Counted from the stretch's first letter, positions 9,287 to 18,572 are shown. The stretch: 64,000 nt of DNA from Pseudomonas sp. B20(2017) (GCF_002113125.1 NZ_NEJP01000015.1:1-64000), one strand, 5' to 3'. The notes: generated by a model not told the origin, from the letters alone. A program made the numbers and translations.

Positions 9287-9367
9287 AAAGCCCTACGGCA
9301 AAACACTGGGCGGGCTTATCCCCCTATGAGTACACTCAGGCCAGCCCAAACAATGGAGAAAACAGCT

Positions 9368-9706
9368 GTGGATACTCTGTTCACCAAGATCATCAACCGG
9401 GAAATCCCGGCGAAGATCATCTACGAGGACGACCAGGTTCTGGCGTTCCACGACATCGCCCCACAGGCACCGGTGCACTTTCTGGTGATCCCGAAGAAAC
9501 CGGTGCGCACTCTCAACGACCTGACCGAAGACGACAAGGCACTGGCCGGGCATATCCTGTTCACCGCCCAGCGTCTGGCGCTGGAACTGGGTTGCGAGGA
9601 AGGCTTCCGGGTGGTGATGAACTGCAATGAAATGGGCGGGCAGACTGTCTACCACATTCACATGCACGTGCTCGGTCAACGCCAGATGAACTGGCCTCCG
9701 GGCTGA
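9368..9706 (+). CDS. HIT-family protein (histidine triad)
   Basis: Nucleoside-phosphoramidase/hydrolase of the HinT type, 112 aa, with the triad HIHMHVLG close to the C terminus. The start is taken as GTG at 9368: GGAG at 9355-9358 is 9 bases upstream and the product then begins VDTLFTKII, as in homologues. An ATG at 9353 would have no ribosome-binding site. It stands alone between the SDR and coq7. Confidence 0.88.
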   Translation: MDTLFTKIINREIPAKIIYEDDQVLAFHDIAPQAPVHFLVIPKKPVRTLNDLTEDDKALAGHILFTAQRLALELGCEEGFRVVMNCNEMGGQTVYHIHMHVLGQRQMNWPPG

Positions 9707-9722
9707 TTGAACTCCAAGATCG

Positions 9723-9743
9723 GTGGGAGCGCCCTGCTCCCAC
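9723..9743. repeat. single short REP-like hairpin
   Basis: GTGGGAGC, five bases, GCTCCCAC: a perfect 8-bp palindrome with the GTGGGAGC core of the REPINs found elsewhere in the window but without their long arms. It lies 17 bp after the HIT gene and could be a degenerate REP singlet or serve as a 3'-end hairpin. Confidence 0.6.
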
Positions 9744-9813
9744 ATGACCCAGCGCAAACCTTCCCCGGCCGATTCGGTTAAACTGGCCGCCGAGATTCTT
9801 CCCGGAGGTCAGC

Positions 9814-10461
9814 ATGACTACCCAACGTCACTACTCGCCCATTGATCGTCTTCTGCTGCAAGCCGATGCCGCGATGCGTACCCTGCTGCCCTTCAGTGGC
9901 CAGCCGTACCGTCCGTCGCCGGCGATCGTGCAGCCCGATGTGCAAATGAGCGATGAGGACACCCGCCACGTCGCCGGCCTGATGCGCATCAACCACACCG
10001 GTGAAGTCTGCGCCCAGGCGCTGTATCAGGGCCAGGCGCTGACCGCCAAGCTGCCACAGGTACGCGAGGCCATGGAGCATGCGGCCGAAGAAGAGATCGA
10101 TCATCTGGTCTGGTGCGAACAGCGCATTCACCAGTTGGGCAGCCACACCAGTGTGCTCAACCCACTGTTCTACGGGATGTCGTTCGGGATCGGCGCAGTC
10201 GCCGGGTTGATCAGCGACAAGGTCAGTCTCGGGTTTGTCGCCGCCACCGAGCATCAGGTCTGCAAGCACCTGAACGAGCATTTGGAACAATTGCCGGCCG
10301 AGGACGAAAAATCCCGGGCGATTCTGGAGCAGATGCGTATCGATGAAGAACATCACGCGGAAAGTGCACTGGAGGCCGGCGGTTTCCGCTTCCCGGCACC
10401 GGTAAAGTTCGGCATGAGCCTGTTGGCCAAAGTGATGACCAAGAGCACTTACCGTATCTGA
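9814..10461 (+). CDS. coq7: demethoxyubiquinone hydroxylase Coq7
   Basis: Di-iron hydroxylase for the penultimate step of ubiquinone synthesis (DMQ to demethyl-ubiquinone), used by Pseudomonas in place of UbiF. It has 215 aa. Carboxylate-bridged di-iron ligands are seen in two halves: RINHTGEVCAQ plus EEEIDHLVWC, and the C-terminal IDEEHHAESAL. The protein is membrane-associated in the family. It ends in a strong terminator shared with speD. Confidence 0.93.
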   Translation: MTTQRHYSPIDRLLLQADAAMRTLLPFSGQPYRPSPAIVQPDVQMSDEDTRHVAGLMRINHTGEVCAQALYQGQALTAKLPQVREAMEHAAEEEIDHLVWCEQRIHQLGSHTSVLNPLFYGMSFGIGAVAGLISDKVSLGFVAATEHQVCKHLNEHLEQLPAEDEKSRAILEQMRIDEEHHAESALEAGGFRFPAPVKFGMSLLAKVMTKSTYRI

Positions 10462-10473
10462 AAAACGCCCATG

Positions 10474-10509
10474 AAAAAGGCGACTGCCGCAAAGCAGTCG
10501 CCTTTTTTT
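10474..10509. terminator. bidirectional terminator between coq7 and speD
   Basis: AAAAAGGCGACTGC and GCAGTCGCCTTTTT form a 14-bp stem around CGCAAA, followed by extra T residues. The genes on either side converge on it. Confidence 0.92.
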
Positions 10510-10522
10510 GTGCCCGGAGTTC

Positions 10523-11317
10523 TTAGCTCGGCATATTGCGCGCGTAGAAAATTTCCAGCATTTCGTGTTTCACACGCTCAGTCACCTGAGCACGTTGCTC
10601 GGAAGACAGGTTGCTGGTGGCATCGCCGAACAGGTAATTGTCCAGTTCGAAGTTCTTCAGCAGCATTTTGGTGTGGAACAGGTTTTCCTGGTACACGTTC
10701 ACGTCGGTCATCTGGTACGCGTCGCGGGTGTCTTCGGAGAGGTAGTTCTGGATCGAGTTGATCTCGTGGTCGATGAAGTGCTTGTTGCCTTCAACGTCAC
10801 GGGTGAAGCCGCGCACACGGTAATCCACGGTCACGATGTCCGAATCGAACTGGTGAATGAGGAAATTGAGCGCTTTGAGCGGTGAAATGACACCACAGGT
10901 CGACACGTCGATGTCCACACGGAAGGTCGCGATACCGGCGTCCGGATGGATTTCCGGGTAGGTGTGCACCGTGATGTGGCTCTTGTCGAGGTGGGCCAGG
11001 ATGATTTCGGGCAATGGGCCCGGAGACTCTTCGATCTGGCTTTCGGTCGGGGTCACCGGCTCTTCCGAGATCAGAATCGTGACGCTGGCACCCTGAGGCT
11101 CATAGTTCTGACTCGCAATGTTCAGAATGTTGGCACCAATGATTTCGACAACTTCCGTGAGGATCTGCGTCAGGCGTTCGGCGTTGTACTCTTGATTGAT
11201 GTACTCGACGTAAGCCTGCTGGTCTTGCGGGGTTTCCGCGTAGCAGATGTCATAGATGTTGAAGCTCAAGGTCTTTGTCAGGTTATTGAACCCGTGGAGC
11301 TTGAGTTTGCTTTTCAC
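10523..11317 (-). CDS. speD: S-adenosylmethionine decarboxylase proenzyme
   Basis: Makes decarboxylated SAM, the aminopropyl donor for spermidine. It is a pyruvoyl enzyme: the proenzyme is predicted to self-cleave at the Lys-Ser bond in LDKSHITVH, where Ser113 becomes the pyruvoyl group. The catalytic cysteine lies in the [12 protein letters not shown] segment. The GTG start at 11317 gives 264 aa, the length of the E. coli protein; the 14 upstream residues are not family-like. Confidence 0.95.
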
Positions 11318-11554
11318 CGTTAAAAACTCTCTATGTATGCGGCACGGCCGCGTGATCAAGCATGCCCGTCAAGTGCGAACAACGCACCTGCGTAGGACGG
11401 TTAACACCTCTTCGCGATGGCGATTTTGGTTATCTGTTCAGGCGGATGACCCGTCGGTTGACTGATCACGGCCCTGAAAAAAGTGGCGCATTATGCAGAC
11501 GTCAGCGGGGGATCGCCAGAGTCTGCACTGCTTTTATGATAGTTGAATGTCGGC

Positions 11555-11983
11555 TCAGCCGAGTTCGACGATTTCGTAGTCGTGGGTGATCGCTACACCG
11601 GCGGCGCCGAGCATGATCGAGGCCGAGCAATACTTCTCGGCAGACAGTTCGATGGCGCGTTTGACCTGGGCTTCTTTCAGGCCACGGCCCTTGACCACGA
11701 AGTGCATGTGGATTTTGGTGAACACTTTCGGATCTTCGGTCGCGCGCTCGGCTTCCAGAAAGGCTTCGCAGCTTTCAACGGCCTGACGGGACTTCTTCAA
11801 AATGCTGACCACGTCGAAATTGCTGCAACCGCCGACACCCAGCAGGAGCATTTCCATCGGGCGGACTCCGAGGTTACGACCACCGGCGTCCGGCGGACCG
11901 TCCATGACCACGACATGACCGCTGCCGGATTCGCCGAGGAACATGGCTTCGCCAGCCCATTGGATGCGTGCCTTCATCGCCAA
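11555..11983 (-). CDS. OsmC/Ohr-family protein (YhfA-like)
   Basis: 142-aa OsmC-fold protein with the two redox cysteines of the family, C53 (GVGGCSNFD) and C119 (EKYCSAS). These normally form the thiol peroxidase site for organic hydroperoxides. The short N terminus fits the YhfA subgroup rather than Ohr. It is divergent from vfr; in several gammaproteobacteria a YhfA-type gene sits next to crp, which fits. Confidence 0.85.
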   Translation of the reverse strand: MAMKARIQWAGEAMFLGESGSGHVVVMDGPPDAGGRNLGVRPMEMLLLGVGGCSNFDVVSILKKSRQAVESCEAFLEAERATEDPKVFTKIHMHFVVKGRGLKEAQVKRAIELSAEKYCSASIMLGAAGVAITHDYEIVELG

Positions 11984-12213
11984 GACTCCACTGTAGAAAA
12001 AAGGGTCGCCAGCTTAGCACAGGGCCCTGCCCGGACAGCGAGCACGTTCCTAGGACGAATGCACCTTTAACGTAGGTGATTTCTCGAAATTTCGACGAAG
12101 TGTCTGGTAAGCTGGCGCCAATTCGCTGGCGCCCTCGCCAGACTGTGTAGCAACCGCCTCAGCGCCTCATATAAAAACCAAATATAACCGTGCAGTCTTT
12201 TCGGGATACAACC

Positions 12214-12858
12214 ATGGTTGGTATTACCCCCACACCCAAAATCAAGAACCTCGACAAGCTGCTGATGCATTGCCAGCGCCGGCGTCATGCGGCCAAGAGC
12301 AACATCATCTGCGCCGGGGATCGCTCCGACACGCTGTACTTCATCATTCGCGGTTCGGTCACGATCCTGATCGAGGATGACGACGGCCGCGAAATGATCA
12401 TCGCGTACCTGAATGCCGGGGACTTCTTCGGTGAGCTGGGTCTTTTCGAAGAGGCCGGCCAGGAGCAACAGCGCAGCGCCTGGGTGCGGGCCAAGGTTGA
12501 ATGCGAAGTCGCGGAAATCAGCTACGCCAAGTTCCGCGAATTGTCGCAGCAGGATCCAGACATTCTTTACGTCCTCAGCGGACAAATCGCACAACGCCTG
12601 CGCAACACCACTCGCAAGGTCGGAGACCTGGCGTTCTTCGACGTCACCGGCCGTGTCGCTCGCTGTTTGCTGGAGCTGTGCAAACAACCGGACGCGATGA
12701 CCCACCCCGATGGCATGCAGATCAAAGTGACCCGTCAGGAGATCGGCCGGATTGTCGGTTGTTCACGGGAGATGGTCGGCCGCGTCCTCAAGGATCTGGA
12801 AGAACGCAACCTGGTGGATGTGAAAGGCAAGACCATGGTGGTCTTCGGTACTCGCTGA
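12214..12858 (+). CDS. vfr: cAMP-binding virulence regulator Vfr (CRP homologue)
   Basis: 214-aa CRP-family transcription factor. The cyclic-nucleotide domain (about residues 20-130) contains the GDFFGELGLFEE phosphate-binding cassette and the RSAWVRAK segment that contacts cAMP in CRP/Vfr. The C-terminal helix-turn-helix is VTRQEIGRIVGCSREMVGRVL. The ATG at 12214 gives the length of P. aeruginosa Vfr; an upstream in-frame start at 12190 would add 8 residues. Vfr controls virulence, motility and quorum-sensing genes in P. aeruginosa. It converges on the ligase-like gene with only 10 bp between stops. Confidence 0.95.
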   Translation: MVGITPTPKIKNLDKLLMHCQRRRHAAKSNIICAGDRSDTLYFIIRGSVTILIEDDDGREMIIAYLNAGDFFGELGLFEEAGQEQQRSAWVRAKVECEVAEISYAKFRELSQQDPDILYVLSGQIAQRLRNTTRKVGDLAFFDVTGRVARCLLELCKQPDAMTHPDGMQIKVTRQEIGRIVGCSREMVGRVLKDLEERNLVDVKGKTMVVFGTR

Positions 12859-12868
12859 ATTCCAAAGC

Positions 12869-13567
12869 TCAGTCGGCGTAGATCTGCGCCAGCATCAAAC
12901 GAAAGAGCTCATCAAGACGCGCCAGTGCATGGGGCGCCGGGAATTTCTCATGCAGAGCGATGTGGCTGGCGGCACGAACCCGCTGCTCCAGACCACACGC
13001 TTCGTTGAAGCGGTTGACCGCCGCCACCATCGACTCACGCTCGTCCTCCACCAGCATCGCGCCGTGCACCAACCCCACCGGACGCTGACCGCCCTGACTC
13101 TGACGCCAGCGCTGGGCGGTGCCGACCATCTTGCGACCGTCGAGATTGACGTTGAAGCGCCCATCGCAGAACGCCCCGTCGATTTCACCCAACGACGAAG
13201 TGCCACCCAACTCGTCCAGCAACTCGCAGATCGGATCGCATAACCGCCGGTAAGCGGTTTCGATGCGGTTCAGATCGCCTTCGCTGCGAGGCGGTGCGTA
13301 GACCAGTGCAATGTTGATGGTGGAAGCCGATTGCGGAACAGGTTCGCCGCCGGTTTCACGCAACAGCACCGGCCAACCGGCAGCAGCGGAGACTTCGCAG
13401 GCGTGATCGAATCCTGGGAGGCGATTCAGGCGGCGCGGCATGACCAAAGCACGGTCGCTGGGTTGCCAAAAAAGCAGACCAGATTCGGCATCACCAGCGC
13501 AGACCGAGGCCAGAAGATCCTGTTCGGCTTGCAGGCCGGCTTCGATGGTCAGGGAAGTTGGAGTCAT
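12869..13567 (-). CDS. lipoate-protein ligase-like protein (BPL/LPL family)
   Basis: 232 aa from the ATG at 13567 (a GTG at 13579 is possible). The fold resembles the LplA/LipB/BirA ligase family: RRL...RETGGEPVPQ corresponds to the nucleotide/lipoate loop, and DGRKMVGTAQRW matches the lysine-bearing catalytic segment of LplA. The acceptor and substrate are not clear; it is shorter than E. coli LplA and lacks the accessory domain. A compact REPIN lies between it and trpC. Confidence 0.75.
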   Translation of the reverse strand: MTPTSLTIEAGLQAEQDLLASVCAGDAESGLLFWQPSDRALVMPRRLNRLPGFDHACEVSAAAGWPVLLRETGGEPVPQSASTINIALVYAPPRSEGDLNRIETAYRRLCDPICELLDELGGTSSLGEIDGAFCDGRFNVNLDGRKMVGTAQRWRQSQGGQRPVGLVHGAMLVEDERESMVAAVNRFNEACGLEQRVRAASHIALHEKFPAPHALARLDELFRLMLAQIYAD

Positions 13568-13615
13568 CAAGGTATCCACCAGACAGTTAAATCTGTAGAG
13601 CTTTCAATGCCGTCA

Positions 13616-13677
13616 TCGCGAGCAGGCTCGCTCCCACATTGGAATGAGTTTCCCTGTGGGAGCGAGCCTGCTCGCGA
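13616..13677. repeat. REPIN, compact form (head-to-head REP pair)
   Basis: Two 23-base REP arms, TCGCGAGCAGGCTCGCTCCC.. (13616-13638) and its exact reverse complement (13655-13677), are separated by 16 bases. The order of the arms is inverted relative to the three longer REPINs in this window. It lies between the ligase-like gene and the end of trpC. Confidence 0.85.
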
Positions 13678-13703
13678 TTGGGTCCGACTCGGTCTACCGA
13701 AAC

Positions 13704-14540
13704 TCAGTCGAGGGTCGAACCACTCACCGGAACGCCGCGCTCCGGGAAGAACAGACGCTGCAGTTCGATGCCCGGGCTTTCGGCGCGCATGAACGCTTCG
13801 CCGACCAGGAACGCGTAAACATCGCTGATTTCCATCAGTTCGACATCGGCACGATTGAGGATCCCGCTCTCGGTGACCACCAGCCGATCGCGCGGAATGC
13901 GTGGCAGCAGGTCGAGGGTGGTTTCCAAACTGACATCAAAGGTGTGCAGATTGCGGTTGTTGACCCCGACCAGTGGCGTGTCGAGGGTTTTCAACGCGCG
14001 CTCCAGCTCGTCGCCGTCGTGCACTTCCACCAATACGTCGAGACCGACGTCTTTGGCGACTGACGCCAGTTCAGCCATTTTCACGTCATCCAGCGCAGCG
14101 ACGATCAATAACACGCAATCGGCGCCAAGGGCACGGGCTTCGACGATCTGATACGGATCGATCATGAAGTCCTTGCGGATCACCGGCAGCGAGCACGCCG
14201 CGCGGGCCTGTTGCAGGTAAACATCGGCGCCCTGAAAGTAGTCGATATCGGTCAGCACCGACAGGCAGGTCGCCCCGCCCTTCTCGTAGCTTTTGGCGAT
14301 GTCGGCGGGAACGAAGTTCTCGCGGATCACGCCCTTGCTCGGCGACGCCTTCTTGATTTCGGCGATCACGGCCGGTTGTTTCTTCTTGGCCTGCGCCAGC
14401 AGTGCCTGGGCAAAACCACGGGGTGCATCGGCCGCCTTGGCCAGACTTTCCAGCTCGCTCAGGCTCACACGGGTGCTACGCTCGGCGACTTCCTGAACCT
14501 TGCGGGCCAGAATGTTTTCCAGAACCGTCGGTACACTCAT
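13704..14540 (-). CDS. trpC: indole-3-glycerol-phosphate synthase
   Basis: Closes the indole ring from CdRP in tryptophan synthesis. It has 278 aa and is a stand-alone IGPS, not fused to TrpF as in enterics. TIM-barrel family motifs are seen: AEIKKASPSKG, LSVLTDIDYFQG, IRKDFMIDPYQ, LVEVHDGDELE and VGVNNRNL. Its start overlaps the trpD stop by 4 bp, so it is translationally coupled as the last gene of trpGDC. Confidence 0.96.
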   Translation of the reverse strand: MSVPTVLENILARKVQEVAERSTRVSLSELESLAKAADAPRGFAQALLAQAKKKQPAVIAEIKKASPSKGVIRENFVPADIAKSYEKGGATCLSVLTDIDYFQGADVYLQQARAACSLPVIRKDFMIDPYQIVEARALGADCVLLIVAALDDVKMAELASVAKDVGLDVLVEVHDGDELERALKTLDTPLVGVNNRNLHTFDVSLETTLDLLPRIPRDRLVVTESGILNRADVELMEISDVYAFLVGEAFMRAESPGIELQRLFFPERGVPVSGSTLD

Positions 14541-15586
14541 CCCTCATTCTCCACTTTGAATACCGCGGTAAAGGCACCCAACTCCTCGAGTTTCTCCCGA
14601 GCAAGACCGGTGTGCAGAGCGTCGTGGGCCAGTGCCACGCCCTCTTTCAGACTTGTTGCCAGGTCGGCGGCGTACAGCGCCGCGCCGGCATTGAGCACGA
14701 TCATTTCGGCAGCCTTCTGACCGTTCTCGGTCTTGCGCTTGCCCAGTGCATCGCGGATCAGCGCCAGCGAGGCTTCCGGGCCTTCGACCGACAGACCGTG
14801 CAGGCTCTGGCTCTTCATGCCCAGATCTTCCGGTTCGACCCAATATTCGGTGATTTGATCGTCCTTCAACTCGGCAACAAAGGTCGGTGCCGCCAGACTG
14901 AATTCGTCCAGACCATCCTTCGAATGCACCACCAGCACGTGTTTACTGCCAAGACGCTGCAAGACTTCAGCCAACGGCCGGCACAGCGCAGGCGTGAACA
15001 CGCCCACCACCTGATGTTTCACACCGGCCGGATTCGTAAGCGGGCCGAGCATGTTGAACAAGGTACGCAGGCCGAGATCGCGACGCGGGCCGGCAGCGTA
15101 CTTCATGGCTTTGTGGTGAGTCTGGGCAAACATGAAACCGATGCCGACGTTGTCGATGCAGCGCGCCACTTGAACCGGGGTCAGGTTGAGGTAGATGCCG
15201 GCGGCTTCCAGCAGATCAGCGCTGCCGCTCTTGCCCGACACCGCACGGTTACCGTGTTTGGCCACGGTGCAGCCCGCCGCCGCCACCACAAAGGACGATG
15301 CGGTCGACACGTTGAAAATATTCGCGCCGTCACCGCCGGTGCCGACCACATCAACCACGCCGTCGAGAGTCTTGAGTTCGACCTTGTCCGCCAGCTCGCG
15401 CATCACCGATACGGCGCCGACGATTTCGTCGATGCTTTCGCTCTTCATGCGCATGGCCATCATGAACGCGCCGATCTGCGCGTCCGTGCATTGGCCGGTC
15501 ATGATTTCGCGCATCACGTCGCGCATTTCATCGGTGCTGAGGTCGAGGTGATCGACGATACGGCTCAGGGCTGTCTTGATATTCAT
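14537..15586 (-). CDS. trpD: anthranilate phosphoribosyltransferase
   Basis: Transfers phosphoribose from PRPP to anthranilate. It has 349 aa with the VGTGGDGANIFNVSTA loop and the HGNRAVSGKSGSADLLE PRPP-binding segment. The N-terminal helical domain is MNIKTALSRIVDHLDLS. It is a separate protein from TrpG, unlike the enteric fusion. It overlaps trpC by 4 bp and begins 9 bp after trpG. Confidence 0.97.
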   Translation of the reverse strand: MNIKTALSRIVDHLDLSTDEMRDVMREIMTGQCTDAQIGAFMMAMRMKSESIDEIVGAVSVMRELADKVELKTLDGVVDVVGTGGDGANIFNVSTASSFVVAAAGCTVAKHGNRAVSGKSGSADLLEAAGIYLNLTPVQVARCIDNVGIGFMFAQTHHKAMKYAAGPRRDLGLRTLFNMLGPLTNPAGVKHQVVGVFTPALCRPLAEVLQRLGSKHVLVVHSKDGLDEFSLAAPTFVAELKDDQITEYWVEPEDLGMKSQSLHGLSVEGPEASLALIRDALGKRKTENGQKAAEMIVLNAGAALYAADLATSLKEGVALAHDALHTGLAREKLEELGAFTAVFKVENEG

Positions 15587-15595
15587 GGAAAGTCC

Positions 15596-16189
15596 TTAGC
15601 GCGTGCCGCCGGTTTGTTTGAGGAAGTTGGCGAACAGTTCATGGCCCTGTTCGGTGAGGATCGATTCCGGGTGGAACTGTACGCCCTCGATGTTCAGGGT
15701 CTTGTGACGCAGACCCATGATTTCGTCGACCGAACCGTCATCGTGCTGGGTCCACGCGGTCAGCTCCAGGCAATCGGGCAACGTTTCGTGTTTGACGATC
15801 AGGGAATGATAGCGAGTGACGGTCAGCGGACGGTTCAGACCGGCAAACACACCCTTGTCCTCGTGGAATACCGGGCTAGTCTTACCGTGCATCACCTGGC
15901 GGGCGCGGACGACGTCGCCGCCAAAGGCCTGGCCGATCGATTGGTGGCCGAGGCAGACGCCGAGGATCGGCAGTTTGCCGGCAAAGTGCTTGATGGCTTC
16001 GATGGAAATGCCGGCTTCGGTCGGCGTACACGGGCCTGGGGATACAACGATCCGCTCAGGGTTGAGCGCTTCGATTTCGGCGATTGTCAGTTCGTCGTTG
16101 CGCACCACTTTGACCTCGGCACCCAGCTCGCCGAGGTATTGCACAACGTTGTAAGTAAAGGAGTCGTAGTTGTCGATCATCAGCAACAT
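15596..16189 (-). CDS. trpG: anthranilate synthase glutamine amidotransferase subunit
   Basis: Supplies ammonia to TrpE for anthranilate synthesis. It has 197 aa from the ATG at 16189. The class I GATase triad is visible: the nucleophile cysteine in LGVCLGHQS and His/Glu in VQFHPESIL. It is the first gene of trpGDC, preceded by a 160-base leader with a Trp-rich leader peptide. The frame is open upstream but that part is non-coding leader. Confidence 0.97.
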   Translation of the reverse strand: MLLMIDNYDSFTYNVVQYLGELGAEVKVVRNDELTIAEIEALNPERIVVSPGPCTPTEAGISIEAIKHFAGKLPILGVCLGHQSIGQAFGGDVVRARQVMHGKTSPVFHEDKGVFAGLNRPLTVTRYHSLIVKHETLPDCLELTAWTQHDDGSVDEIMGLRHKTLNIEGVQFHPESILTEQGHELFANFLKQTGGTR

Positions 16190-16349
16190 GGCGTTTCGAA
16201 CCTCTTGAATTCTGACTTGAAGACAGCCTTCGGATGACTTGCCAGGGCGCTGCACACTGCCGGACGCGCAGGTCGCATCGGCACAGCGGCATTTCAAACG
16301 GGCAAGGAAGGCAAAGCGATACAGATCCGGCGGGGCCGGCAGAAAAGAT
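16190..16349 (-). promoter_or_regulatory. trpGDC leader RNA / candidate attenuator
   Basis: Untranslated leader between the leader-peptide stop and trpG. Directly after the stop, CCGGC, CCC, GCCGG (around 16326-16338) can form a short GC hairpin. It could alternatively engage the GGCG/CGCGCC sequence at the end of the leader peptide. There is no good T-run, so the exact terminator is uncertain. Attenuation of trpGDC has been described in P. putida; the assignment here rests on the leader peptide. Confidence 0.55.
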
Positions 16350-16436
16350 TCAGGCGCGCCAACGCCAGCGGGCGTGTGCCTTGATGACTTGATCCAGAAG
16401 TTTGCTGGTGATCAACACGGGGAAGGTCTCGTTCAT
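16350..16436 (-). CDS. trpGDC leader peptide (28 aa)
   Basis: A 28-codon ORF on the minus strand reads M-N-E-T-F-P-V-L-I-T, then S-K-L-L-D-Q-V-I-K-A and ends H-A-R-W-R-W-R-A. Tryptophan codons are at positions 24 and 26, close to the stop. A GTG 12 bases upstream (16448) is an alternative start; neither has a strong ribosome-binding site. The last 14 codons are almost identical, at the nucleotide level, to the end of gph just before trpE. Ribosome stalling at the Trp codons would sense charged tRNA-Trp. This is the expected form of a trp attenuator peptide. Confidence 0.75.
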   Translation of the reverse strand: MNETFPVLITSKLLDQVIKAHARWRWRA

Positions 16437-16592
16437 ACGTTTCGGCACAGTAACTTAGCTGGGCGGAGCGTGCAATATGGCCGGGGCCGTGGGGACTAAA
16501 ACAATGGGAGGGTTGACGACCGATGGCAAAACGCCGGAAGTTTTTGGTACTGTCGTTTCGTTCACTACAACAATAAATAAACGGACTTGCTC

Positions 16593-18503
16593 ATGATCAA
16601 ACAGACGTTGTTTGTACCGCTCGCCGGATGCCTGCTCGCGATGGCCTGCGCCCAGGCGAACGCCGCACCCAATCCTTATTCGAATTTCGTGGTCTTCGGC
16701 GACAGCCTTAGTGATGCGGGGACTTTCACCGACAGCGGCGGCCCGGCCGGCGCCACCGAACGCTACACCAACCGCACGGGCCCGAACTATCAGGACGGCA
16801 GCGGTGAGTTCTACTCACTCAACGCCACGCAATTGCTCGGTGGCCGTCTCGGCTTCACCCCGGACCAGACCGCCTCCTCGTCCTCAGCGGTACGTGCCGG
16901 CCAAGGCCAGCCGGACGGTAACAACTGGGCTGTGGGCGGCTACCGCACCGACCAGATTCTCGACTCGATCACCAGCCAGTCCGCCACTGGCGAACGCACC
17001 CGCGCCGGTTATCTGCCGTCGAACGGTTTCCGCGCCGACCCGAATGCCCTCTATTACCTGACCGGGGGCGGCAACGATTTCCTCCAGGGCCGCGTCACCA
17101 GTCTCCCTCAGGCGAATGCCGCCGCCGATCGACTGGTCGACAGCGTACGCACACTGCAAGGTGCCGGCGCCCGTTACATCATGGTCTGGCTGTTGCCGGA
17201 CATCGGCCTGACACCGGCTATCAACGGCTCGCCGCTGCAAGCCTTCACCTCGCAACTCAGCGCCCAGTTCAATACCGAACTGGTCAGCCAGTTGCAGAGC
17301 GTCAACGCCAACGTCATTCCGCTGAACGTTCCGGTTCTGCTCAAAGAGGCATTCGCCAATCCGGCGCAGTTCGGCCTGGCCACTGACCAGAATCTGGTCG
17401 GTACCTGCTTCAGCGGCAGCGGCTGCACCGAGAACGCCCGATACGGGATCAACAGCGCCACCCCGGATCCGACGAAGCTGATCTACAACGACGCCGTCCA
17501 CCCGACCGAAGCCGGGCAGCGCCTGATTGCCGATTACGCTTACTCGCTGCTGGCCGCGCCATGGGAAGCGACCCTGTTGCCGCAAATGGCTCAAGGCACC
17601 TTGCGCTCGCATCAGGATGAGCTGCGCAACCAGTGGCTGGCGGATTGGGAAAACTGGCAGGCCGTTGGCCAATGGCGGGCAATTGTCGCCGGCGGTGGCC
17701 AGCATCAGGATTTCGACAGCCAGAGCAGCGGCGCCAGCGCCGACGGCAACGGTTACAACCTGAACATCGGCGGCAGCTACCGTCTCAACGACGCGTGGCG
17801 CGTGGGCGTGGCGGCGGGTTTCTACAACCAGAAACTCGAGGCCGGCGACAACGACTCGGACTACAAGCTGAACACTTATCTGGGCACCGCGTTCGCCCAG
17901 TACCAGCAGAACCGCTGGTGGGGTGACGCCGCCGTGACCGCCGGGCATCTGGATTACGACAGCCTCAAACGCAAATTCCAGCTGGGGGTCAACGAGCGCG
18001 GCGAGAAAGGCGATACCGACGGTTATGTGCTGGCCTTCAGCGGACGCGTGGGTTACGACATTGCGCCGCAAGCGAGCAGCCCATGGCATCTGTCGCCGTT
18101 CGTCAGTGCCGACTTTGCCAAGGTTGAAGTCGATGGTTATTCGGAAAACGGCGCCGACTCCACCGCACTGACGTTCGATGACCAGTCGCGCATCTCCCGC
18201 CGTCTCGGCCTCGGGATTCAGGGCAAGTATCAGATCACCTCGCAGACCCAGGTGTTCGGCGAATTCGCCCATGAGCGCGAGTACAACGACGACACCCAAA
18301 ATGTGACGATGAATCTCAACAGCCTGCCGAACAACCGCTACACCCTGGCCGGCTATACCCCTCAAACCAACCTGAACCGCCTGAATCTAGGCGTGAGCCA
18401 CAACCTCACCAAGGACCTGGCATTGCGCGCCAGCTACGACATCCGCAAGGATGACGACTTCACCCAGCAAGGGATCAACGTCGGCGTAGCACTCGACTTC
18501 TGA
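16593..18503 (+). CDS. estA: autotransporter esterase EstA (GDSL family)
   Basis: Outer-membrane esterase of 636 aa. There is a signal peptide (residues 1-24, cleavage after ANA), then a GDSL/SGNH passenger (about 25-330) with nucleophile S38 in FGDSLSD and D300/H303 in DAVHPT. The C-terminal beta-barrel autotransporter domain (about 370-636) ends in the aromatic F required for Bam recognition. In P. aeruginosa EstA acts in rhamnolipid production and motility. It is divergent from the trpGDC leader, and its terminator is shared with trpE. Confidence 0.95.
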   Translation: MIKQTLFVPLAGCLLAMACAQANAAPNPYSNFVVFGDSLSDAGTFTDSGGPAGATERYTNRTGPNYQDGSGEFYSLNATQLLGGRLGFTPDQTASSSSAVRAGQGQPDGNNWAVGGYRTDQILDSITSQSATGERTRAGYLPSNGFRADPNALYYLTGGGNDFLQGRVTSLPQANAAADRLVDSVRTLQGAGARYIMVWLLPDIGLTPAINGSPLQAFTSQLSAQFNTELVSQLQSVNANVIPLNVPVLLKEAFANPAQFGLATDQNLVGTCFSGSGCTENARYGINSATPDPTKLIYNDAVHPTEAGQRLIADYAYSLLAAPWEATLLPQMAQGTLRSHQDELRNQWLADWENWQAVGQWRAIVAGGGQHQDFDSQSSGASADGNGYNLNIGGSYRLNDAWRVGVAAGFYNQKLEAGDNDSDYKLNTYLGTAFAQYQQNRWWGDAAVTAGHLDYDSLKRKFQLGVNERGEKGDTDGYVLAFSGRVGYDIAPQASSPWHLSPFVSADFAKVEVDGYSENGADSTALTFDDQSRISRRLGLGIQGKYQITSQTQVFGEFAHEREYNDDTQNVTMNLNSLPNNRYTLAGYTPQTNLNRLNLGVSHNLTKDLALRASYDIRKDDDFTQQGINVGVALDF

Positions 18504-18514
18504 TTCGCAGGCCA

Positions 18515-18553
18515 TAAAAAACGCGGTGCCCTCACAGGCGCCGCGTTTTTTTA
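18515..18553. terminator. bidirectional terminator between estA and trpE
   Basis: TAAAAAACGCGGTGCC and GGCGCCGCGTTTTTTTA form a long stem with one mismatch and a CTCACA loop. A and T tracts are on both sides. Confidence 0.92.
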
Positions 18554-18572
18554 TGGCTGAATCATCAATCAC

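Noticed and set aside
12110..12133. Repeated GCTGGCGCC upstream of vfr as an operator
   Set aside because: Only two copies of a palindromic GC-rich 9-mer; common by chance at this base composition and no matching regulator known to me.
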